A stretch of 64,000 nt of DNA from Planctomycetota bacterium (GTDB lineage Bacteria > Planctomycetota > UBA1135 > GCA-002686595). Each line of letters starts with the position of its first letter. Position 1 is the stretch's first letter. The position numbers were made by a program, and so were the translations under genes. Below the pieces are notes generated by a model. It worked only from the letters and a program-made list of their open reading frames with translations, searched no databases and was not told the origin of the DNA. This document shows, one piece after another, positions 9,430 to 18,545 of the stretch. The stretch spans positions 30,253-94,252 of the forward strand of contig JADHNZ010000007.1 in assembly GCA_016779225.1 (NCBI GenBank), in the 5' to 3' direction.

Positions 9430-9630
9430 GACCTGGACTCTATCGTCCGGAACTCGCCGGATCCCGAGTGCTCCTGGCCCTGTGTTCCGCACCGTTCTCA
9501 GGGACCCTGCGCGCGCCTTCGCGTGCTCCAGGGCCCTTTCAGTCCGGCCTCTGGTGCTGAGAAGCCCCAAAGGCCGGCGGATCGCGAGAAAGCCCTCCGC
9601 TCGCGGCCGAAGGCTGCCGATTCGTCCCCT

Positions 9631-10833
9631 GTGACTGCCCGCGCCCTCGATCCCGGAAGCTGGGAGGTGCTCCTAGCCCGCGCCGCAGAGGCGTGGGGGG
9701 GGAGCGCCGAGGGCGCGCGCCTGTTCTTCGCGCCGGGCCGGGTCAACCTCTTCGGGGCCCACCTCGACTACAGCGGCGGTCCGGTCCTGCCCGGGGCGAT
9801 CGACCGGGGCACCCTGGTGGTGGGCAGGCCCCGGGACGACGGCCGCCTGACCCTGGGCACCACCCTCGACGCGCGTCGCTTCGACGGCCGGCTTGGCGCG
9901 CTGCCGAAGGGTCCTGCGGGAGCCTGGTTCGACTACCCGGTGGGCGCCCTCGCCGCGCTGGTCGGCGGCCGCGCCCTCGCCGAAGGCCAGGGCCTGGACC
10001 TCTTCTTCGGTGGGGACCTGCCCGTGGGCGCAGGCCTCTCCTCCTCGGCCTCGATCTCGGTGGTGACGGCCCTCGCGGCGGACGCCCTCCTGGGCCTGGG
10101 CGCCGGGCGGCTGAGCTGGGTGGCCGCGGCCCTCGCCGGGGAGCGCGGCTTCGTCGGCGTGCAGTGCGGGATCATGGATCCGCACGCCGTGGGCCACGCG
10201 CGGCCAGGTCACCTGCTGTGGCTCGACTGCAAGGACGGCACCTGGGAGCATGTGCCCTTGGACCCCGAGCGCGCGGCGTACCTGGTCTTCGACACTGGCG
10301 TGCAGCGCGAGCTTGCGAAGGGGGAGTTCAACCTCCGCGTGGCCCAGTGCGAGCAGGCCTTCCGGGCGCTCGCTCCCTACCAGCCGGGGGCCAGCTGCCT
10401 GCGTGACATCCGCGCCGAGACGCTCGAGCGCGAGGGGCACCGCCTGGATCCGATCGTGCGCTCCAGAGCCCTGCACGCCGTGCAGGAGGTGGAGCGCACC
10501 TTCGCGGCTCGGCGCCACCTGGAGGCTGGTGACCTCGTGGCCGCGGGTCGGCTCATGTTCGAGGCCCACGCGTCCCTGCGCGATCTCTACGAGGTCTCGG
10601 TCCCCGAGCTGGACCATTTGGTCGCGCTCCTCGAGGTCGAGGCCGGCTGCTTCGGCGCGCGCCTCACGGGCGCCGGCTTCGGAGGCTGCGTGGTTGCGCT
10701 GGTCGAGCCCGGACGCGTCGCGGAGCTCGGGGCGCGCGTGGCGGAGGGCTTCCAGGAGCGCTTCGGCCGCAGGGCGCCCTTCGAGGCCTTCGCGGGAGAT
10801 GCGGGACCGCGTGAGCTGTCGCTCGCACCCTGA
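9631..10833 (+). CDS. galK: Galactokinase-like GHMP kinase
   Basis: A 400-residue GHMP-family sugar kinase that looks like galactokinase (ATP-dependent C1 phosphorylation of galactose in the Leloir pathway). The sugar-binding signature PGRVNLFGAHLDYSGG starts near residue 35, the GHMP phosphate loop PVGAGLSSSAS near 131, and CGIMD gives the catalytic base Asp183. A C-terminal GAGFGGCVVALV completes the family pattern. The usual GEHTDY is GAHLDY here, so the Glu that contacts galactose is Ala; the substrate may therefore differ. GTG at 9631 is the chosen start; the frame is open to 9337, but the added region is not conserved-looking. No other Leloir gene is nearby. Confidence 0.75.
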   Translation: MTARALDPGSWEVLLARAAEAWGGSAEGARLFFAPGRVNLFGAHLDYSGGPVLPGAIDRGTLVVGRPRDDGRLTLGTTLDARRFDGRLGALPKGPAGAWFDYPVGALAALVGGRALAEGQGLDLFFGGDLPVGAGLSSSASISVVTALAADALLGLGAGRLSWVAAALAGERGFVGVQCGIMDPHAVGHARPGHLLWLDCKDGTWEHVPLDPERAAYLVFDTGVQRELAKGEFNLRVAQCEQAFRALAPYQPGASCLRDIRAETLEREGHRLDPIVRSRALHAVQEVERTFAARRHLEAGDLVAAGRLMFEAHASLRDLYEVSVPELDHLVALLEVEAGCFGARLTGAGFGGCVVALVEPGRVAELGARVAEGFQERFGRRAPFEAFAGDAGPRELSLAP

Positions 10834-10836
10834 GGA

Positions 10837-10858
10837 CTCTCAGCGGCGGGGCTGAGAG
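10837..10858. terminator. Bidirectional hairpin between convergent genes
   Basis: Perfect 8-bp inverted repeat CTCTCAGC / GCTGAGAG with a 6-nt loop (ggcggg), placed in the 28-bp space between the stop codons of the galactokinase-like gene and the convergent secreted protein. No T-tract is visible on either strand, so the terminator role is inferred from position. Confidence 0.5.
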
Positions 10859-10861
10859 GCC

Positions 10862-12856
10862 TCAGCGATCGGTCGAAACGCCGGCCGGCCCGAACTGGGC
10901 GCGGCGGGAGGCCTCGAGCAGGACCGCCCCGGGCTCGGCCCCGATCACCTCGCTGCTGAAGGGGCTCTCCAGCAGGTCCACCGCGGCTGCGGGTCGGCCG
11001 CCGAAGAGGTAGTTCCCCGCGAGCAGCAGCCGCGCGTCCGCGTCCAGGAAGTGATCCTCGAGGTAGCGCTCGAGCAGGGCGAGCTGGCGGTCGAAGTCCG
11101 CGGGCGTGCCGTAGAACGAGCGCTTGTCCACCGCGTGCAGGGCGAGGCTCGGGTCGAGCTCGAGTGCCTTGCGCAGCTCGGCCGCGGCCCAGCGGTAGTC
11201 GCCGATGGCGAAGAGGGCGTCCGACAGCACGAGGCGCAGGATGCCGAGCTCGGGGGCGAACTCCACCGCCCGCGAGTAGGCGCGCGCGGCGTCGCCGTAG
11301 CGTCCCTCGCGGAACGCCTCGTCGCCCACCGCGAGGTAGTGGTTCGCCGCGCGGTTGAGCTCCGCCTGCTGCTCGGGGTTCGGCGCTTGGGGCGCCTGCA
11401 CAATGGCCTCGCCCACGGGGACCTCGACCAGCACGGGCTCCTGCACGACCACCACCTCGGGCTGGGCCTCGACGACCACGGTCACCGGGGGCGCGTAGGA
11501 GTAGGAGACGAACGGTCCCCACCAGTAGCGGTTGCACGACCACCAGGGCCAGTACCCCGCGCCTCCGCAGGACCACCAGGAGTGCCACCACCAGGCCGAG
11601 CCATAGAAGGGCGCGTTCCACCAGCACCAGGGCTGGTACCCCCAGGTGCCCCAGAACCCGAAGCTGACCGAGCCGCAGCGGCCGTCATCGAAGCCGTCGT
11701 CGTACCCGTCTCCGTAGCCATCGTCGTACCCGGTGTCGTAGTCCCCGTTCCCGGTACCCGCGCCCGGAGAGGTCCCGTCCGTCGCGCCCGCGGCTGCGTC
11801 CGGGAGGACCTCGGCGCCGAGGGTGCCCGTGCCCACCGCACCAGGTCCGCCCTTGGGGTTGCCCGCACCAGCGAGCTGCTGCAGGTAGTCGTTGCGCGCC
11901 GCGGTCACGCGCTGCTGGGTGCGGGCATCCTGGATGCGCAGGTCGCGGGAGGCGCGGCCCTCGCGAGCGCTCGCAGCGCGCTCGTTGCGCGACTCCCTGC
12001 CCTCGCGGGCCTCCTGGGCCCGCTCTCCGCGGCGCGCCGCGAGGACGCGCTCGGTCAGGGGCGACTGGCTGGAGGCCGCCTCACCGGCATCCACGCGGGC
12101 CGAGGCCGCGCGGTAGCGGTCGAGGATGTCCCCGCGGCTCATGGCCCGGCTGGCGATGGCCGAGCCCTCCGGGCGAAGCGGGGTCGCGGCCTCGGCGGTG
12201 CGAGCCCCGGCGGCGGTCCAGCGCGAGCGGACGGAGGGCGAGGGGCCCGAGCCCGCGGGGGTCGAGCGCGGCCGCCAGCTGGTTCCACCGGAGGTGCTGC
12301 TGTACGACCGCGGGAAGCGCACCGGGGCGGGGCGCGTGTTGGTGATGTCGATGACCCCGGGCGCGGTGCTCGTCCCCGAGCTCGTGGAGCTGCTGGGGCG
12401 CCAGCTGCTCGGGGCGGGCGCGGGGGCGGAAGGGGCGGACGGGCGCGCGGCCGGCTGGCTGCTCGTCACCGGGGCGCGGGAGGGGAGCGCGCTCGGGAGG
12501 GAGGTGCTGGGCCGAGGGGAGCTGGTGGACACGCGGCTGGGCGTGGTCGTCGGGCGCGTGGTCACCCGCGGGGTGGCGGGGGCGGAGCGGGAGGGCGCGG
12601 GTACGCTGGGCGACGGCCGGGTGCTGCGCGAGGGTGAGCTGGTGATGCCCCTCGAGCTGGAGCCGGTGCTCGGGCGACTCGGCGTGGAGGAGGGCCGGCT
12701 GGGAGCGGGTCGGCTGCTCGGGGCGGGGCGGCTGGTCGAGCCGCGGGAGGAGGAGCCGCGGGAGCTGCCCTGGGAGGGCCGACCGCGCTGCGCGAGGGAG
12801 GCGTCCGGGAGGGCGACGAGGAGGGCCAGGGCGATCAGCAGGGGGCGCAGGCTCAT
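10862..12856 (-). CDS. Secreted low-complexity protein with C-terminal TPR domain
   Basis: A 664-residue exported protein: signal peptide (MSLRPLLIALALLVALPDASLA), then about 230 residues very rich in Ser, Pro, Thr and Arg, probably disordered. An Arg/Glu/Ala-rich region follows (about 240-360). A Gly/Asp/Tyr stretch has the repeat unit GYDDG/GYGDG. A Trp/Tyr/Cys-rich segment (WCWW, WWWHSWW, YWPWW) comes next, and then a Val-rich segment. The last 180 residues look like tetratricopeptide repeats (AVGDEAFREGRYGDAARAYS, AAAELRKALELDPSLAL). The C-terminal TPR suggests a protein-binding role at the cell surface or in the periplasm; the function is unknown. ATG at 12856 was chosen because it begins the signal peptide. 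Confidence 0.65.
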   Translation of the reverse strand: MSLRPLLIALALLVALPDASLAQRGRPSQGSSRGSSSRGSTSRPAPSSRPAPSRPSSTPSRPSTGSSSRGITSSPSRSTRPSPSVPAPSRSAPATPRVTTRPTTTPSRVSTSSPRPSTSLPSALPSRAPVTSSQPAARPSAPSAPAPAPSSWRPSSSTSSGTSTAPGVIDITNTRPAPVRFPRSYSSTSGGTSWRPRSTPAGSGPSPSVRSRWTAAGARTAEAATPLRPEGSAIASRAMSRGDILDRYRAASARVDAGEAASSQSPLTERVLAARRGERAQEAREGRESRNERAASAREGRASRDLRIQDARTQQRVTAARNDYLQQLAGAGNPKGGPGAVGTGTLGAEVLPDAAAGATDGTSPGAGTGNGDYDTGYDDGYGDGYDDGFDDGRCGSVSFGFWGTWGYQPWCWWNAPFYGSAWWWHSWWSCGGAGYWPWWSCNRYWWGPFVSYSYAPPVTVVVEAQPEVVVVQEPVLVEVPVGEAIVQAPQAPNPEQQAELNRAANHYLAVGDEAFREGRYGDAARAYSRAVEFAPELGILRLVLSDALFAIGDYRWAAAELRKALELDPSLALHAVDKRSFYGTPADFDRQLALLERYLEDHFLDADARLLLAGNYLFGGRPAAAVDLLESPFSSEVIGAEPGAVLLEASRRAQFGPAGVSTDR

Positions 12857-13066
12857 GGGGGTGGGGCCGCGGGGAACGGGCCCCCGGAGGGGCACTTGGC
12901 GGCGCAGGCAAAGGAATAGCAAGCGCGGTGCCAACGCGCTGGAGCTGCCAGGGGGAGGCTCTGCGGCGGCCTGACCTCCCTGGGGGACAGCCCGGCGGCC
13001 CCGGGCGGGGGCAGCCCCACGGGGCGGGAACCTCGTGCTCGCCGGGGCTTCGTGGGGGTCCGGACC

Positions 13067-14194
13067 CTACTCGCCGCCGCCGGAGCCCCTGCCTGCCGGA
13101 GGTGCCTCACGCCGCAGCTCGGGGGCGTGTCCGGGGCGCAGCCACAGGACCAGGCGCTCGTCGCCCCCGGGGGAGGGTGGAAGCTGGCTGAGGCCCGCTC
13201 GGATGGCGTCGGGCCCTGAGCCGGGCAGGCGCGTGGCCGCGGCCAGGGTGGCGGGCTGGTCGGACCACTGCGGACCCGGGACCCCACCATCGGCCTCGAA
13301 GAGCAAGGCCTGGGGAAGGCCGCGTGCGTCGAGGAGGAGCCCGTACCCCTCCTGCAGGGTGCGGTCTGTCCCCAGGCTCGCACGCGCGCCTGCGCGCTCG
13401 ATCTCCACGGCGTCGGCCGTCGGCCAGTCCTCGACCGGTCGGATCCACGCTGCTCGACGCGGCAGGCGCAGCCGCTCGAGCACCGCCTCCTCCGGCGAGC
13501 GGCGGGCGCGCCGGTCGGGCGGGACGAAGAACGAGGACCGGTAGCGCCGCGAGCGGTCGAGGTGCTCGAGGGTCTCCGTCCAGACGGGCGCGCTGCCCAG
13601 GTGCAGGGTCCATGCCCGCGGAGCGCCGTCCTCGGACCTCCACTCGATTCCCTCGAGGCTCTCCCAGGGGGTGCCGTCCGGGAGCCGCGCGCTCAGGGAG
13701 TGCGGCCGCGCCGCGCCCGGCGAGAGCCGTGCGTGGAGGGTGCCCAGGTCACCGAGCCGGGCGACGCGCGCCTCGCCCTCGCCCTCCCAGGGGAGTCCCT
13801 GCGGCCAGACCAGCAGGGCGCGGCGCAGCTCGAGGGTCAGGGCCGTCTCGCGCAGGCGCGCTCCCTCGAGGGCCGCGCTCTGGGACGAGGCCACGGGCAC
13901 CGACCAGGCCTGCTGCCCGCAGAGGTACGCCAGCACGCGGCGGTCGTCGCCCTCGTCCTCCGCGGCGAGCATCCAGCGTCCGCGCCCGGGGAAGGCCAGA
14001 TCCACCTCGAGGCTGTGGGGACGCTCGGGCAGGTCACGGAAGACCACGCGCGTCCGCGCGTGGACGGCCCACGAGCCCGCCACGCGCGTGAGCGGGGGCG
14101 GCTCGTCCTGCCTCGCGGAGACGGAGCTCGCCGCGCCCGTCGCCAGCGGAGCCGCCGCGAGGAGCACGCCGGGGACCAGGGTGGAGAGCCGCAT
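13067..14194 (-). CDS. Exported protein of unknown function
   Basis: A 375-residue protein with a signal peptide (MRLSTLVPGVLLAAAPLATGAASS). The mature sequence is beta-rich and contains repeated Trp/Leu strands such as WAVHARTRVVFRDLPERPHSLEVDL and RGRWMLAAEDEGDDRRVLAYLC. This resembles the lipocalin-like or LolA-type outer-membrane carrier layout, but I cannot confirm a family. The C-terminus is Pro/Gly-rich. It lies downstream of the HEAT-repeat lipoprotein on the same strand (56 bp), so the two may be cotranscribed. Confidence 0.5.
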   Translation of the reverse strand: MRLSTLVPGVLLAAAPLATGAASSVSARQDEPPPLTRVAGSWAVHARTRVVFRDLPERPHSLEVDLAFPGRGRWMLAAEDEGDDRRVLAYLCGQQAWSVPVASSQSAALEGARLRETALTLELRRALLVWPQGLPWEGEGEARVARLGDLGTLHARLSPGAARPHSLSARLPDGTPWESLEGIEWRSEDGAPRAWTLHLGSAPVWTETLEHLDRSRRYRSSFFVPPDRRARRSPEEAVLERLRLPRRAAWIRPVEDWPTADAVEIERAGARASLGTDRTLQEGYGLLLDARGLPQALLFEADGGVPGPQWSDQPATLAAATRLPGSGPDAIRAGLSQLPPSPGGDERLVLWLRPGHAPELRREAPPAGRGSGGGE

Positions 14195-14250
14195 GCGCCT
14201 CAGCCTACTGCGAGCGTGCGGCTTCGTCCTCGCCAGGGCGTCTGCAGCGC

Positions 14251-15252
14251 TCAGCTCTGGGGGAGTCGCCCGGCCCACTCGACCCAGGGCTCGGTCTCGC
14301 TCCCGTAGTTCTTCCCTGCGAGACGCTGCAGGTCCCCGAGGAGGACCTGCCGCCGGGGACCCTCGGGGTTCTGGACGAGGGCGGCCGCGAGGGCGCGCGC
14401 GCTGCGTCCCTTGAGGTGCGGGTCGCGCGTGCCGAGGCTCGCAAGGGCGCGGCTCGCGGCGCGGGTGAGGAGCAGGTGCTCGCTCTCCAGCAGGAGCACG
14501 AGGTCCGGGAGGGAGGCTGCGTCTCCCAGGCGCGCGAGGATGATGACCGAGTGCGTCTGCACCGCGGGGTCCTGGTCGAAGAGGGACGCGCGCGCGCACT
14601 CGCGCGCGCTCTCCGCATCGGCACCCGCTGCCTGCAGCTGCTTGACGGCCCACGAGCCGTTGCGCCGGCAGCCCGGGTCGGAGTCGCTGAACAGCGCGAC
14701 CAGCCCGCCCAGCGGCGTGCCCGCGCGCCCGAGGATCCCCAGCGCATAGGCCGCGTTCGCCCGCACCTCGGCCTCGGTGTCCTCGAGGGCCGCGACGAGG
14801 GGACCCTCCGCGGCCTCGTCGGTGCTGAAGCCGAGCGCCATGGCGGCCAGCTGGCGGTTGCGGGTCGGACCCGTCTGCAGAACCTCCACTAGCACCCTCG
14901 TGCCGCGCGTGGCCTTGTGCTTGAGCTTGGCATCGAGCACGCGGAACTTGGCGCGGTCCGAGGCCTCGCTCGCCTCGAGCAGCTGGTTGTTCCAGGCGGT
15001 GATGAGCTGGTCGAGCTCGATGAGCAGACCGCCCGTCGTGGGATCCAGCTCCTCGGCGTCCGAGGACACCCTAACCTCACCGATGCGGTCCCAGGTGGCG
15101 CTGGGGATGAGCGGCTCGACCTCGTCGCCCGCCGGCTCCTGCGTGCCGGTGCTGGCGCAGGAGGCGAGGGCTCCGAGGAGGAGGCTAGGGAGGAGCGTCC
15201 GGGGGAGGGACCGGGGCAGCGTCGAGGCGCTGCGCTCGAGGGGGGCGTCCAT
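14251..15252 (-). CDS. HEAT-repeat lipoprotein
   Basis: A 333-residue putative lipoprotein with lipobox LGALASC (Cys32). From about residue 120 there are helical HEAT/armadillo-like repeats: QLAAMALGFSTDEAAEGPL, ANAAYALGILGRAG, HSVIILARLGDAASLPDLV, RAASRALASLG. Such repeats make superhelical protein-binding surfaces. The N-terminal 85 mature residues contain an acidic helical region. ATG at 15252 opens the frame. It faces the PA14 genes across a 372-bp divergent spacer. No catalytic motif. Confidence 0.65.
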   Translation of the reverse strand: MDAPLERSASTLPRSLPRTLLPSLLLGALASCASTGTQEPAGDEVEPLIPSATWDRIGEVRVSSDAEELDPTTGGLLIELDQLITAWNNQLLEASEASDRAKFRVLDAKLKHKATRGTRVLVEVLQTGPTRNRQLAAMALGFSTDEAAEGPLVAALEDTEAEVRANAAYALGILGRAGTPLGGLVALFSDSDPGCRRNGSWAVKQLQAAGADAESARECARASLFDQDPAVQTHSVIILARLGDAASLPDLVLLLESEHLLLTRAASRALASLGTRDPHLKGRSARALAAALVQNPEGPRRQVLLGDLQRLAGKNYGSETEPWVEWAGRLPQS

Positions 15253-15624
15253 GGATCAGGGTGGACGCCCGCGGGGCGTCCGTTCTTCCCCTCCATCCTC
15301 TCCATTCCCGGCCCCCTCCGGACCCGTGGGATGCGGGTCTGGCGCGCGGCCCCCCGCGGCCCCGCGCGTCCCGCCCTGGGCCTCGTGTCTCGAGCCGGGA
15401 TGCCGGGCACACCCCGGGCAGGCTGCACCCGTGAGCGGGGAAGCGGTCGGAGGGGCGTCCCGCAGGCTCTCCAAGGCGATTCCCCTGAGCGGAGCTGATC
15501 GCACTCCCAGGCGCGTTGTGGGGCCAGCAGGGGCACCCTACCCTCGGCGTCCCGCGGCCCTGCTCGCGTGCTGCCCGCGGGGCACACTTGGAAGCGGCCG
15601 CCACTCCCCCGCCAACGCCTTCCC
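15253..15624. other. Long divergent intergenic spacer
   Basis: 372 bp between the HEAT lipoprotein (minus) and the first PA14 protein (plus), the longest gene-free stretch in the window. I see no ORF, tRNA or clear -35/-10 pair. It holds a perfect 8-bp hairpin at 15263-15281 (GGACGCCC, loop gcg, GGGCGTCC), which lies in the likely 5' leader of the lipoprotein; the same GGACGCC sequence recurs at its start codon. The rest is GC-rich without an obvious element. It must hold two promoters if both genes are expressed. Confidence 0.5.
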
Positions 15625-18447
15625 GTGATCGCCAAGCACCTCACCTCCTGCCTTGCGCTGCCGGTGTTCCTGTGCGCACCCCTCGGCGCCGCTCAGCAGG
15701 CCCCGGGTGGCGGGCCCGTTCGCGTGGAGGACTGCAATGGCAACGGCATCCCGGATGTGGTGGACATTCGCCGCGGCACCTCCCTGGACTGCCAGGGGGA
15801 CGGCGTGCCGGATGAGTGCCAGCTGGCGCAGCCCCTCGAGTACGCGCTGGACGACGGCGGGTTCGAGGGAGCGGTCGGGACGGACCAGCCGCACATCGCG
15901 TTCCTGAGCCGCTTCGTGGTCGAGCCGGGCAAGGAGCTGCTGACCGGGGTGGACCTGCAGTGGGGCTCGGGGGTGGACGGCCTCCCCGCCACGGTGGGCA
16001 TCTGGTCCGACCCCGATGGCGACGGGGATCCCGCGGACGCGGCGCTGCTGCAGAGCGTGCCGGTCGTGGGGGAGTTCGGCTTCGCGGGGACCTGGGTCAC
16101 CGTGGACCTCGACGAGCAGGTGCTCGGCCCCGTCGGGACCTCGTTCTTCGTCGGGGTGTGGGGTGCCTGGCCGACGGCGCCGACGGCCTACCCTGCGGCC
16201 TTCGACACGAGCGCCCCCGACGGCGCCAGCTGGTGGATCGCGTCCGCGACGCCCATCCAGCCCAACAGCCTCGCGAGCGGCGCGATCACCGAGTACGGAC
16301 TGCTCTCGCAGGTCTGCTCCTGCGATGGGGACTGGATGATCCGGCCGCTGGTGTGCTCCACGGGGCACTGCCGGGAGGCGACGGATGTCGATGGAGACGG
16401 GGTGCCGGATGCGTGCCAGGCAGACTGCGACGGCGACGGGGTGCCCGACGACTTCCAGATCGGCCAGGACCCGACCCTCGACTGTGACGGCAACGGCAGC
16501 CTCGACTCCTGCGAGGTCTTCGACGACTGCGACGGCAACCAGGTGCCCGACCCGTGCCAGGCCGCGAACCAGGGCCTCGTGGGGCAGTACTACTTCAACC
16601 GCCTGCTGTCGGGACCGTTCCTCGCGCGCATCGACTCCCAGGTCGAGTTCAACTTCGACACCAGCGCGCCCCCGGTGGGTATCCCCAACGACGACTTCAG
16701 CGTGCGCTGGACAGGCTCGTTCTTCGCGCCCTCCGGAGGCACCTACGAGTTCGGCGTCCTGCACGACGATGGCGCGCGGCTGTTCGTCAACGGCCAGCTC
16801 ATCCTGGACGAGTGGGGTCCCTCGGGGGGGGACTTCGACACGGGGACGGTGGACCTGCTTGGTGGCCGCTGGTACTTCCTCGAGCTGCACTACTACGAGG
16901 CCGCGGGAGGCGCGCTGGTCGAGCTCCACTGGGCGCCGCCCGGTGATGTGATGGACCCCATGCAGCCCTCCGAGCTGCGCCCGATCTACGACCGCAACGG
17001 CGACAGCGTGCCGGATGCCTGCCAGGTGCTGGACTGCAACGGCAACGGGGTCGCGGACGGCGACGAGCTGGCGGCGGGGACCCAGACCGACTGCAACGGG
17101 GACGGGATCCTCGACTCCTGCCAGGCCTGCGCGGACCTGGACCGCAACGGCGTGCTGGATGTCTGTGAGGCCGCCCTCCCCAACGGCCTGTACGGGCAGT
17201 ACTTCCGCGAGGGCGCGTTCGACGGGACCTTCGGCGCGCGCCTGATCGGGCGCGTCGACCCGGTCGTGGACTTCGACTGGGGGATGGGCTCGCCCGGGGG
17301 CGGGCTCCCCAGCGACGACTTCTGCGCGCGCTGGACCGGGACACTCGTGGCGCCCTCCGGAGGAGCAGGGACCGGCTATGAGCTGCATGTGCGCTCCGAT
17401 GACGGGGTACGCCTGTGGTTCGACGGTCAGCTCTTGATCGACGAGTACCACGCCAACGGCGGGACTGAGTACTCCGTCGGGATCGTGATGGCACCGGGCA
17501 GCCAGCACCGCCTGGAGCTGCACTACTTCGAGCTCAGCGGGGACGCCCTGGTCGAGCTGCGCTGGACGCCCCCGGGGGGAGCGAAGGAGATCCTCCCCAG
17601 CGCGTACCTGCGTCCGACCACGGACCTTGACGGGGACGGCCTCCCGGACGCCTATGCAGAGGACTGCAATGGGAACGGGATCCTGGACGCGTTCGAGCTG
17701 GACTCGGACGGGGACTGCGTGATCAACGACTGCGAGCTCGGCGCGGGGCACTGGCGCTTCGAGGAGGCGCTGGGCACGGGGCTGGACGACGCCTCCGGAA
17801 ACGGCGCCGGAGGGTTCCTGAGCCTCCCCGCGGACCGCGTGGCCAATGTGCCGGTCACCACGGTCCCCCAGACCGGCCTTGCGAACCAGCAGGCCCTCGA
17901 CCTGTTCTGGACCTCGACCACGAGCAGCGGCTCGGCCGAGATCCCTGACCCGACCTCACGCCTGGCCTCCGGCGGGCAGAGCTTCACCCTCCAGGCGTGG
18001 GTGCAGCTGGACCAGATCGCCACCAATGGCAATGCCGAGCGCCAGTGGCTGCTGCAGCGCAAGCCCGCGCTGTCCGGGGACAGCCAGCTCGATTACTCGC
18101 TGATCGTGCAGACCGGAGGTGGCGGTGGACCCTGCAACCTGGCCGCCTGGTTCGGGGACGGCTCGAGCCTGCTCGCCGTCACGAGCTCGTTCGAGATCCT
18201 GGACACCGAGTGGCACCATGTGAGCCTCGCCTACGACGCGCAGAGGCGCCAGCTGCGCTTCGGCCTGGATGGAGCCTTCGAGGAGATCGGCTTCACCAAG
18301 CCCGCCTGGTCACCCGCGGCCTCCGTCCTCATCGGGGCCCACTCCAACGCCGCCGGCACGCGCAACCAGTTCCTGCGCGGCCAGGTGGACGAGGTCATGA
18401 TCTCCCGCGGCTTCGTTCCAAGGGACGCGCTCCTGCGTTCGCACTGA
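15625..18447 (+). CDS. Secreted PA14/LamG protein with DxNGNGIPD repeats (copy 1)
   Basis: A 940-residue exported protein. After a signal peptide come calcium-binding EF-hand/thrombospondin-3-like units (DCNGNGIPD, DCQGDGVPDECQ) and a beta-rich domain (about 45-245). More repeats follow, then two PA14 domains: GLVGQYYFN...FAPSGGTYEFGVLHDDGARL near 315-445, and GLYGQYFRE...YELHVRSDDGVRLWFDGQ near 530-660. Further repeats lead to a C-terminal LamG/concanavalin domain (WRFEEA...FTLQAWV...WHHVSLAYD...IGAHSN...VDEVMISR). PA14 and LamG domains bind carbohydrates, so a role in surface binding or polysaccharide use is likely. GTG at 15625 starts the signal peptide; a GTG at 15568 is an alternative. 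The protein downstream is its paralogue, domain for domain. Confidence 0.85.
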   Translation: MIAKHLTSCLALPVFLCAPLGAAQQAPGGGPVRVEDCNGNGIPDVVDIRRGTSLDCQGDGVPDECQLAQPLEYALDDGGFEGAVGTDQPHIAFLSRFVVEPGKELLTGVDLQWGSGVDGLPATVGIWSDPDGDGDPADAALLQSVPVVGEFGFAGTWVTVDLDEQVLGPVGTSFFVGVWGAWPTAPTAYPAAFDTSAPDGASWWIASATPIQPNSLASGAITEYGLLSQVCSCDGDWMIRPLVCSTGHCREATDVDGDGVPDACQADCDGDGVPDDFQIGQDPTLDCDGNGSLDSCEVFDDCDGNQVPDPCQAANQGLVGQYYFNRLLSGPFLARIDSQVEFNFDTSAPPVGIPNDDFSVRWTGSFFAPSGGTYEFGVLHDDGARLFVNGQLILDEWGPSGGDFDTGTVDLLGGRWYFLELHYYEAAGGALVELHWAPPGDVMDPMQPSELRPIYDRNGDSVPDACQVLDCNGNGVADGDELAAGTQTDCNGDGILDSCQACADLDRNGVLDVCEAALPNGLYGQYFREGAFDGTFGARLIGRVDPVVDFDWGMGSPGGGLPSDDFCARWTGTLVAPSGGAGTGYELHVRSDDGVRLWFDGQLLIDEYHANGGTEYSVGIVMAPGSQHRLELHYFELSGDALVELRWTPPGGAKEILPSAYLRPTTDLDGDGLPDAYAEDCNGNGILDAFELDSDGDCVINDCELGAGHWRFEEALGTGLDDASGNGAGGFLSLPADRVANVPVTTVPQTGLANQQALDLFWTSTTSSGSAEIPDPTSRLASGGQSFTLQAWVQLDQIATNGNAERQWLLQRKPALSGDSQLDYSLIVQTGGGGGPCNLAAWFGDGSSLLAVTSSFEILDTEWHHVSLAYDAQRRQLRFGLDGAFEEIGFTKPAWSPAASVLIGAHSNAAGTRNQFLRGQVDEVMISRGFVPRDALLRSH

Positions 18448-18504
18448 GTCCACCCAAGAGCACACTCCTCGCCCTCAGGGCGGGGAGGATCGTCGAGATG
18501 AGCC

Positions 18505-18531
18505 TGCCCCCCGGGCCTGCCCCGGGGGGCA
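18505..18531. repeat. Perfect 11-bp palindrome between the PA14 paralogues
   Basis: Arms TGCCCCCCGGG (18505-18515) and CCCGGGGGGCA (18521-18531) flank the 5-nt loop cctgc. It sits in the 98-bp spacer between the two PA14/LamG genes, 15 bp before the start of the second. A second, imperfect hairpin at about 18468-18490 (CTCCTCGCCCT/AGGGCGGGGAG) precedes it. No T-tract follows. It could be a terminator or attenuator for copy 1, or a structure in the leader of copy 2. Confidence 0.6.
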
Positions 18532-18545
18532 ACCTTCCACTAGCC

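Noticed and set aside
11051..12637. 528-codon plus-strand ORF opposite the secreted TPR protein
   Set aside because: No motifs; Arg/Gly/Ala-rich as expected for an antisense frame. The minus strand has a signal peptide and TPRs.
15538..17751. 737-codon minus-strand ORF opposite PA14 copy 1
   Set aside because: Shadow; Val/Ala/His-rich with no domain, while the plus frame is an unmistakable PA14/LamG protein.
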